In this document: in pieces, positions 13,229-17,804 of the stretch
Layout: each line of letters begins with the position of its first letter
Position numbering within the stretch: the stretch's first letter is position 1
Source of the DNA: Promethearchaeota archaeon
Lineage (GTDB): Archaea > Asgardarchaeota > Lokiarchaeia > Sigyniarchaeales > SOKP01
Direction: 5' to 3'
NCBI GenBank assembly: GCA_030615145.1
Contig: JAUWZT010000039.1
Coordinates: forward strand, 1-17,804
DNA: 17,804 bases
The notes under the pieces: model-generated
The model's database searches: none
Seen by the model: the letters and a program-made list of their open reading frames with translations, nothing else
Told to the model about the DNA's origin: nothing
Position numbers and translations under genes: made by a program

Positions 13229-13453
13229 ATGAAAAAAATACGAAATCTTGAATGGCAAGATTATCGACACCCGGAATTTCTCCAATCTTTAAATGTAAGC
13301 GTTAACGAATTAAAATTTATGCGACTTTTTTTAAAGCGTGGGACTGTTGCTTTAGTTAATGAAATCTTGCGGGAGCGAAAAACTAAGCAGTTCAACCACC
13401 ATCGAAACAACGACTTAAAAAATTATAGCAAAACCGAAAAAATCAAAGCTTAA
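13229..13453 (+). CDS. Small basic hypothetical protein
   Basis: The 74-residue product is basic and probably helical, with a Trp-Gln-Asp-Tyr-Arg-His-Pro-Glu-Phe-Leu segment early and a Lys/Asn-rich tail. The middle (Val-Asn-Glu-Leu-Lys-Phe-Met-Arg-Leu-Phe-Leu-Lys-Arg-Gly) could be one helix of a helix-turn-helix, but I do not recognise the family. A clear ribosome site, AGAGGTAA, stands about 7 nt before ATG. It follows the 57-residue gene by 11 bp and is likely its partner. A seven-T run follows at 13461-13467. Confidence 0.65.
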   Translation: MKKIRNLEWQDYRHPEFLQSLNVSVNELKFMRLFLKRGTVALVNEILRERKTKQFNHHRNNDLKNYSKTEKIKA

Positions 13454-13642
13454 CTCATAATTTTTTTATCATTATTCTTTTAATTTAATTATTCGAATAA
13501 GCATTCTTACTATCTATTGTTCGCTTTTTGTAGCGTTTTCATTTATATTTTGGCAGTATTGTACCTTTTTACAACTCTACTTGTTTTGAATAGTCAAAGT
13601 AATATCCTATAGAATGGTATTTTCACGGTTTTCACAGAAAAG

Positions 13643-13650
13643 TATAAAAA
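13643..13650 (+). promoter_or_regulatory. TATA box of the FkbM gene, leaderless transcript
   Basis: TATAAAAA centred about 28 nt before ATG 13674. At the usual archaeal TATA-to-start distance, transcription would begin at or next to the A of the ATG, which agrees with the absence of a Shine-Dalgarno site. Confidence 0.65.
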
Positions 13651-13673
13651 CCTAATTTACTTAGAAAAAGAAT

Positions 13674-14642
13674 ATGAGACTTGCAACACTAAAAAGGGAA
13701 ATTATTCGAGATTTTGGAACAGAGAGAGAATTAACTAAATTCCAAAAGACTATGTTGTCAGGTATTGTTCTAGTATTCAGTTTGGATTATGACATTGGCG
13801 AGAAATTTCACGAATACATTGAAAAGAATCAACCTGATATTAATGCGCTAATGAACGACTTCGATCAGGAAAGTAAGAATGAATTTAACAAACTTTTTAG
13901 TGATCTTGAATACATGAAAGAACATACTGTATTTGAAACTATCAAATACTTAATCAGCAATAAAGAGAAAATTCTATCTTATATAGATACATCTGAATCC
14001 TTGAAAAACCAATATTATTTACCAGTGGAAGTACCTGGCGATGTGTCTGTATTTAAACATAAACATGGATTGAAATATGTCCCTCTGAGCGTTTCAAATT
14101 CTTTGAAAAATAAGGATTTTCTCGATTGTGGCGCGTATTTCGGAGATTCAGCTTTAATGTTCGCAAGAGATTATCACCCAAACAAAATCTATTCCTTTGA
14201 ACCAGATCCCGAAAATTATCGAATTCTGTTAGAAACTATAAAATATCATAACTTAAAAAATGTGGTTCCTATTAGTAAATGTGTAGGGGAAAAATGTGGT
14301 GAAGCAAACTTCTATACTATGGGCCCATTTTCCCATATCCCTGAAGCGGAAGGAAATAGCGTAATGGAAATGACAACTATTGACGAATTTGCCCGCGAAA
14401 GAAAGCTTGATGTTGGCGTAATAAAAATCGATATCGAGGGTTATGAGCTAGAGGTACTAGAAGGAGCAAAAGAAACGATTGTAGACCAGAAACCTGTGTT
14501 GCTATTAGGAATCTATCACAACCCAAAGGAATTTTTCGAAGCTAAACAATTTGTACAAGAATTATCTCCGAAGTATAACTTTATATTCAAAATCTTGAGC
14601 GATGTGAGGCCTATTGCGGAGGCCTATATAATCGCATGGTAA
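13674..14642 (+). CDS. FkbM-family SAM-dependent methyltransferase
   Basis: The 322-residue protein has an unrecognised helical N-terminal part (about 1-130) and a C-terminal FkbM (Methyltransf_21) domain. Motif I for S-adenosylmethionine is Asp-Cys-Gly-Ala-Tyr-Phe-Gly-Asp-Ser-Ala (about 151-160); the acidic ribose-binding loop is Phe-Glu-Pro-Asp-Pro-Glu-Asn-Tyr (about 173-180); Met-Thr-Thr-Ile-Asp-Glu-Phe and Val-Ile-Lys-Ile-Asp-Ile-Glu-Gly-Tyr-Glu (about 248-257) are the typical family signatures. FkbM enzymes O-methylate sugars, polyketides or other small molecules, and in prokaryotes often lie near glycan genes; the acceptor is unknown. No membrane segment. Expression is probably from a leaderless mRNA. 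The long N-terminal part is an addition to the catalytic core. Confidence 0.88.
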   Translation: MRLATLKREIIRDFGTERELTKFQKTMLSGIVLVFSLDYDIGEKFHEYIEKNQPDINALMNDFDQESKNEFNKLFSDLEYMKEHTVFETIKYLISNKEKILSYIDTSESLKNQYYLPVEVPGDVSVFKHKHGLKYVPLSVSNSLKNKDFLDCGAYFGDSALMFARDYHPNKIYSFEPDPENYRILLETIKYHNLKNVVPISKCVGEKCGEANFYTMGPFSHIPEAEGNSVMEMTTIDEFARERKLDVGVIKIDIEGYELEVLEGAKETIVDQKPVLLLGIYHNPKEFFEAKQFVQELSPKYNFIFKILSDVRPIAEAYIIAW

Positions 14643-14752
14643 TTCCATTTAAAAATACAAACTCCCGATTAAAGCAATTAAATGAGAAAAGAAGAGTAAA
14701 ACGAAGTACATTGATAATAAAATTAAATTACTAGAAGAAGAGTTGAATGTAA

Positions 14753-15082
14753 GTGAAAAAAAATAAGATGGTAGAGATTAAAGAGATCGAACATATAATT
14801 AAGGAAGAAATACATAAACGCCGTAATTTAGGAGAACATGCGCGAGCAGTAAGCGATCATCTTTCTTATAGATCTATTAGTAAATTTAAGTTGGGGAAAC
14901 TAAAGAAAAGAAAACATCAAGAAGGATTAGCTTTTGAAGTTATTTGTACGTATGACGTTTACACTGAAACGGAATTCATGCATTCTCCAGATATGGACGA
15001 ACTCTATACGGAGCATTACAAGGATAAATTTATTATCGATAGAGATTTCAGAATCTTTGAAGTTAATGATATTAATATTTAG
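14753..15082 (+). CDS. Small basic hypothetical protein
   Basis: The 109-residue protein is unrecognised. It begins with a charged helix (Lys-Glu-Ile-Glu-His-Ile-Ile-Lys-Glu-Glu-Ile-His-Lys-Arg), has a very basic middle (Leu-Gly-Lys-Leu-Lys-Lys-Arg-Lys), and ends in a beta-like segment with Phe-Glu-Val-Ile-Cys-Thr-Tyr-Asp-Val-Tyr and a Phe-Ile-Ile-Asp-Arg-Asp-Phe-Arg-Ile-Phe strand. The start is GTG at 14753 or ATG at 14768; the latter has GTGA upstream. The gene is about 110 bp after the methyltransferase on the same strand and may be co-transcribed. It is convergent with the acyltransferase gene at 15123 (40 bp between stops). Confidence 0.6.
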   Translation: MKKNKMVEIKEIEHIIKEEIHKRRNLGEHARAVSDHLSYRSISKFKLGKLKKRKHQEGLAFEVICTYDVYTETEFMHSPDMDELYTEHYKDKFIIDRDFRIFEVNDINI

Positions 15083-15122
15083 ACAGGATATCTCATTCTG
15101 AAAGATGATTAAAAAAAAAAAA

Positions 15123-16298
15123 TTATTTTCTTAAGAGTCGCTTTTGAACTACGTAATGCGTTCTCGTTGGGATCCCGTGCGGAAAAATGGTTTTTATCGC
15201 CCGATCATTGTTGGCCCAAATGGTTGTCCCCTCGTAGTAATTAAACCCATAGGCGCTGGACGACAAAAACACTCCAATGTTGTGAAGCGCGGAGAAGATT
15301 CCCCTTCCAGCGTATTCTTTTTTTATCATAGCCGTGTCTATGTTTAAGTGAGTTAACGGTTCTCCGTTCCACAGCTGAAACAAGTTCGGTTGGCACATAA
15401 TAACGCCTACCAGCTCGTTAGTGTTTCGGTCGAAACCGAAGACGGCCATAGGAACGATTTTTTCGAGGTCGCAAGATTCCCAAGTTTCTCGGAACCCGGG
15501 AACATCGGCGTAATCTTGGGGAAATTCTTCGCTAACTAATTTAAGTACTTTGCACGCTTGAAAGTACCCGTCCATCATTTCCTCGAATCGAGTTCTACCG
15601 CCAGGCGCGTCAGCAAGTACGGCGTACAGGGATTGAGACGCTAAACCCATAATTTGTTCCTTTAAGTCCCTTATTTCGTCAAGGGGTAAGAACCTGACTG
15701 CTATATTTTCGTCCAAATCTTTGCCCTTGTCCCACTTTTTGAGAAAAGTGTAAACGCAAGAATACTTTGAGTCTTTTTTATAACCCAATTCTTGTAAATA
15801 CTCTAAAACTTTTGATTCAGAGTCGCCGAACGCTACACCGTTCATCATAGGAGCTTCGAACCCCTCGGTTTGAAACCCGATCCCCCCAATAAATTTTGGG
15901 TAGTTGATCGGACCGCGGAGTTTTTTCTTCTTGTTTTCGCGAACGAACTTTTCGCACTCGGTCATTAACGCTTTACAGGTTTCTAAGTCCTGAGCGAAAG
16001 GCCAGCCGAAAGTAGGGCAATTCATCCCGTAGCTTTTGTACTCGTCGTCTATTTGACAAATTACGAATCCCGTGAAGGTTCCGTTCTGAGTAGTGTAAAA
16101 AAATCTAATTTTATAGTCTGGTTTCGAAAATTTCTCTGTAAGATAATCTACAAGCTCTAAAACAACCACGAGTTTTAGCCTTTCATCAGGAACGTATAAA
16201 AGCTCGGTTAAAACAAATTGAATTTCCGAAATATTTCGAGTTGAAGCGACAGTAAGCTCTTTTTTTCTAATAATTGGTTTTTCTAAACTAATTTCCAT
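15123..16298 (-). CDS. GNAT-type acyltransferase, YghO-like
   Basis: The 391-residue protein matches a family of long GNAT-related acyltransferases. The N-terminal half shows Gly-Phe-Val-Ile-Cys-Gln, Phe-Gly-Trp-Pro-Phe, and the hallmark Arg-Gly-Pro-Ile-Asn-Tyr...Glu-Gly-Phe-Glu-Ala-Pro-Met-Met (about residues 136-165). The C-terminal half (about 205-391) is a GNAT fold whose acyl-CoA loop is Lys-Lys-Glu-Tyr-Ala-Gly-Arg-Gly-Ile-Phe (about 329-338), near the usual Q/R-x-x-G-x-G/A. Members may acylate amines or amino acids; the substrate is unknown. No signal or membrane segment is present. The gene has its own TATA box at 16354-16361, about 59 nt before ATG. It lies 71 bp downstream of a second acyltransferase-like gene, so the two probably work in one process. 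Confidence 0.8.
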   Translation of the reverse strand: MEISLEKPIIRKKELTVASTRNISEIQFVLTELLYVPDERLKLVVVLELVDYLTEKFSKPDYKIRFFYTTQNGTFTGFVICQIDDEYKSYGMNCPTFGWPFAQDLETCKALMTECEKFVRENKKKKLRGPINYPKFIGGIGFQTEGFEAPMMNGVAFGDSESKVLEYLQELGYKKDSKYSCVYTFLKKWDKGKDLDENIAVRFLPLDEIRDLKEQIMGLASQSLYAVLADAPGGRTRFEEMMDGYFQACKVLKLVSEEFPQDYADVPGFRETWESCDLEKIVPMAVFGFDRNTNELVGVIMCQPNLFQLWNGEPLTHLNIDTAMIKKEYAGRGIFSALHNIGVFLSSSAYGFNYYEGTTIWANNDRAIKTIFPHGIPTRTHYVVQKRLLRK

Positions 16299-16353
16299 TT
16301 TTTATCATTTTTTTTTATTTTTATTTAAGATGTATTTTATCCTCTGATGAACA

Positions 16354-16361
16354 TTTATAAA
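16354..16361 (-). promoter_or_regulatory. TATA box of the YghO-like acyltransferase gene
   Basis: TTTATAAA, centred about 59 nt before the ATG at 16298. It sits just beside the end of the upstream gene, so the acyltransferase has its own promoter with a leader of about 30 nt. Confidence 0.45.
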
Positions 16362-16369
16362 GGAAAAAA

Positions 16370-17602
16370 TCAGGGATTTATTTGAATGCTTAATAAATCC
16401 ACTAACTCTTGCCCAATTGGAAGAAGTTCAGGGTGAGGAACTTGACCCTCGAAATAATTAAATACTACATAATCTTCGAACTTGTTTTCGGATTTGTTGT
16501 AGTTCCAACAGGGCACGTATCCTCTCGCCCGAAACCCGAACTCGAAAAATAATTGCTGATCTTCCGGACGAAATGTTGAAATGAACGCTTCGCAATAACG
16601 TATTTTATAAATTTTCATACTCTTTAGGAATTCTTCGAGATATACATATAATTCTTCTAAAGATTCAACATGATACTTAGTTTTCTCGAAGTTTTGAATT
16701 TGAGTATTGTGTAGAAAAGTAAAGTACGATTTTGTGCCCCTAATAAAAAATTGGTGGTACTGGTACCCATACTTATCGGAAATTAAATCCTTTCTGAAAG
16801 CTTTTTGTAGCTCGAAAATTTTGTCGTAGTCCAAGCAAAGGTCAAGAGAGGCCAACTGAAAACTTCCTAATTTGTAAAGGTTATCGCAGTGCAAATAGCT
16901 ATCCAGAGCGTTTTCGATCAATACCGGCGTCTTTCGATCCCTGTACTTTTTAAGCGTTTTTTCGCGATATATAACTCCCATTACGTCAGATTCAACTTGG
17001 TTGTAGAACACATCCTTGTTGGGAAAGAATGCAACCGTGTTAATCCCGCACACGGAAGTAATATACTGAGACGCAGCGTGAGCTGTTCTGTTTTCGCAAT
17101 ACCACATCAAGATTTCTTTAAAAGTGTTCCACATCCAAACATAAGAGCCTATTATGGATTTAGTAACATCTAAGACTCGTTGGTATTTCTTTTTTACCAT
17201 AAACCCGCCAGAATAACCCTTTTTGTGCTCGAAGTCTAACGCACACCGAAAACAACCGGCGACCTCTCCATCTATTTCAAACAAAATGAAGTAGTTGTCG
17301 GGACTCTCGATCATCTTCTTAACCATGAGCTCGTCTTCGATCTCTTTGTAGGGATAAGTACCATCGTACACTTCCTTACAAATACTTGCGATAACCTTAG
17401 CGTCTTTAGGCTTAGCGAGCACTAAAGTGGGGCTTATTTTATCGCTTCCCAATTTAGTGTCGATTAGAAAATCCAGTTCCATGCCATTCTCTAAATCTAA
17501 GTCCAAAACATCCTCAAAAATTTCTAAAAACTCGTCGACTGAGTTTGGACTAAGTTTTTTGTACGGTATTATCGGAGATTGAATTATTTCTTGAGTTATC
17601 AT
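16370..17602 (-). CDS. GNAT-superfamily protein, probably two-domain
   Basis: The 410-residue protein has an N-terminal GNAT domain (about residues 55-225): Ala-Lys-Pro-Lys-Asp-Ala-Lys-Val-Ile-Ala-Ser-Ile at its start, Tyr-Phe-Ile-Leu-Phe-Glu-Ile-Asp-Gly-Glu-Val-Ala-Gly (strands 2-3), and Gly-Phe-Met-Val-Lys-Lys-Lys-Tyr-Gln-Arg-Val-Leu-Asp-Val in place of the acyl-CoA loop. The usual glycines of that loop are missing, so cofactor binding may be altered. The segment Phe-Phe-Pro-Asn-Lys-Asp-Val-Phe recalls lysine/beta-lysine acetyltransferases (AblB-like), as inference only. The C-terminal half (about 226-410) may be a degenerate second GNAT or substrate domain. No membrane segment. It ends with TGA, 71 bp upstream of the YghO-like gene. 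The ATG lacks a Shine-Dalgarno site. Confidence 0.7.
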   Translation of the reverse strand: MITQEIIQSPIIPYKKLSPNSVDEFLEIFEDVLDLDLENGMELDFLIDTKLGSDKISPTLVLAKPKDAKVIASICKEVYDGTYPYKEIEDELMVKKMIESPDNYFILFEIDGEVAGCFRCALDFEHKKGYSGGFMVKKKYQRVLDVTKSIIGSYVWMWNTFKEILMWYCENRTAHAASQYITSVCGINTVAFFPNKDVFYNQVESDVMGVIYREKTLKKYRDRKTPVLIENALDSYLHCDNLYKLGSFQLASLDLCLDYDKIFELQKAFRKDLISDKYGYQYHQFFIRGTKSYFTFLHNTQIQNFEKTKYHVESLEELYVYLEEFLKSMKIYKIRYCEAFISTFRPEDQQLFFEFGFRARGYVPCWNYNKSENKFEDYVVFNYFEGQVPHPELLPIGQELVDLLSIQINP

Positions 17603-17628
17603 TTTTTTTGCGATGTAACTATATTCTA

Positions 17629-17646
17629 TTAGTTGTACTCAACTAA
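17629..17646. promoter_or_regulatory. Inverted repeat at the predicted start of transcription
   Basis: TTAGTTG (17629-17635), spacer TACT, CAACTAA (17640-17646). On the minus strand it lies about 15-33 nt after the TATA box, over the expected start of transcription of the gene ending at 16370, a usual place for a repressor operator. Confidence 0.45.
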
Positions 17647-17658
17647 AGATCATCAGTC

Positions 17659-17666
17659 TATATAAA
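17659..17666 (-). promoter_or_regulatory. TATA box of the two-domain GNAT gene
   Basis: Minus-strand TTTATATA, centred about 60 nt before ATG 17602, the same spacing as for the other acyltransferase gene. Beyond it, 17667-17804 holds only AT-rich DNA with no supported gene. Confidence 0.5.
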
Positions 17667-17804
17667 CAAAAATTTGAGAAAATAAGAGAAAAAAAAGTTT
17701 TATAAAAATTAAAAATAAAATACCCCAAATTCCTCGATCTACAAATTTCACAAGTTTTCTTTTATAAACTCTCCCTAATTATAACTTCAAAATAAATCTA
17801 TTAA

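Noticed and set aside
15144..15347. Plus-strand ORF of 67 codons
   Set aside because: It lies inside the C-terminal GNAT coding region on the other strand.
16889..17173. Plus-strand ORF of 94 codons
   Set aside because: It is antisense to the two-domain GNAT gene without family pattern or ribosome site.

Overview
The window looks like a piece of an Asgard (Lokiarchaeia-like, Promethearchaeota) archaeal genome; this is inferred from gene content and signals, not from a marker gene. The DNA is very AT-rich. Genes have archaeal TATA boxes about 25-30 or about 55-60 nt before the start codon, Shine-Dalgarno sites of the GGTGA/GGAG type, and T-tracts after stops. Surface proteins carry an N-terminal hydrophobic segment and a C-terminal Gly-rich membrane anchor followed by Arg/Lys. 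There is also a 7-TM protein that appears to carry a longin/roadblock-like domain, of the sort common in Asgard genomes. TGA is used as a normal stop by at least four genes here.

Layout. 1-482 (minus): a secreted, prepeptidase C-terminal (PPC)-like protein interrupted by an in-frame TGA and cut by the window edge. 725-2181 (minus): a likely two-gene operon of a DMT/EamA transporter and a NudB-like Nudix hydrolase. 2340-3086: an ATC-hydrolase-family protein. 3495-6012: a small hypothetical protein, then a probable operon of a tandem winged-helix regulator and the 7-TM sensor-like protein. 6322-10539: two cell-surface proteins, a NosD-type beta-helix with Ig-like domains and a seven-repeat LVIVD beta-propeller. 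10866-13453: small proteins (TPR, two possible OB folds, a TRASH-like zinc finger, a DUF4760-like protein, and a two-gene pair of tiny proteins, the first apparently starting at ATT). 13674-15082: an FkbM methyltransferase and a small basic protein. 15123-17602 (minus): two long GNAT-type acyltransferases, each with its own promoter.

The most interesting structure is in 3.5-10.9 kb. The two surface-protein genes have unrelated bodies, but their upstream regions (about 6112-6358 and 9066-9311) and their 3' ends (a 20-bp identity at 8962-8981 and 10531-10550) are near-copies. This suggests a cassette with constant flanks and an exchanged core. In the second copy the conserved start site now opens a 34-codon upstream ORF instead of the main protein. 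A truncated copy of the 3' end of the 83-aa gene (3495-3746) lies at 10645-10692 together with its downstream DNA, with mostly synonymous changes. The block has therefore been built by repeated segmental duplication around genes for surface display and signalling.

No rRNA, tRNA, CRISPR array, transposase or integrase was seen.
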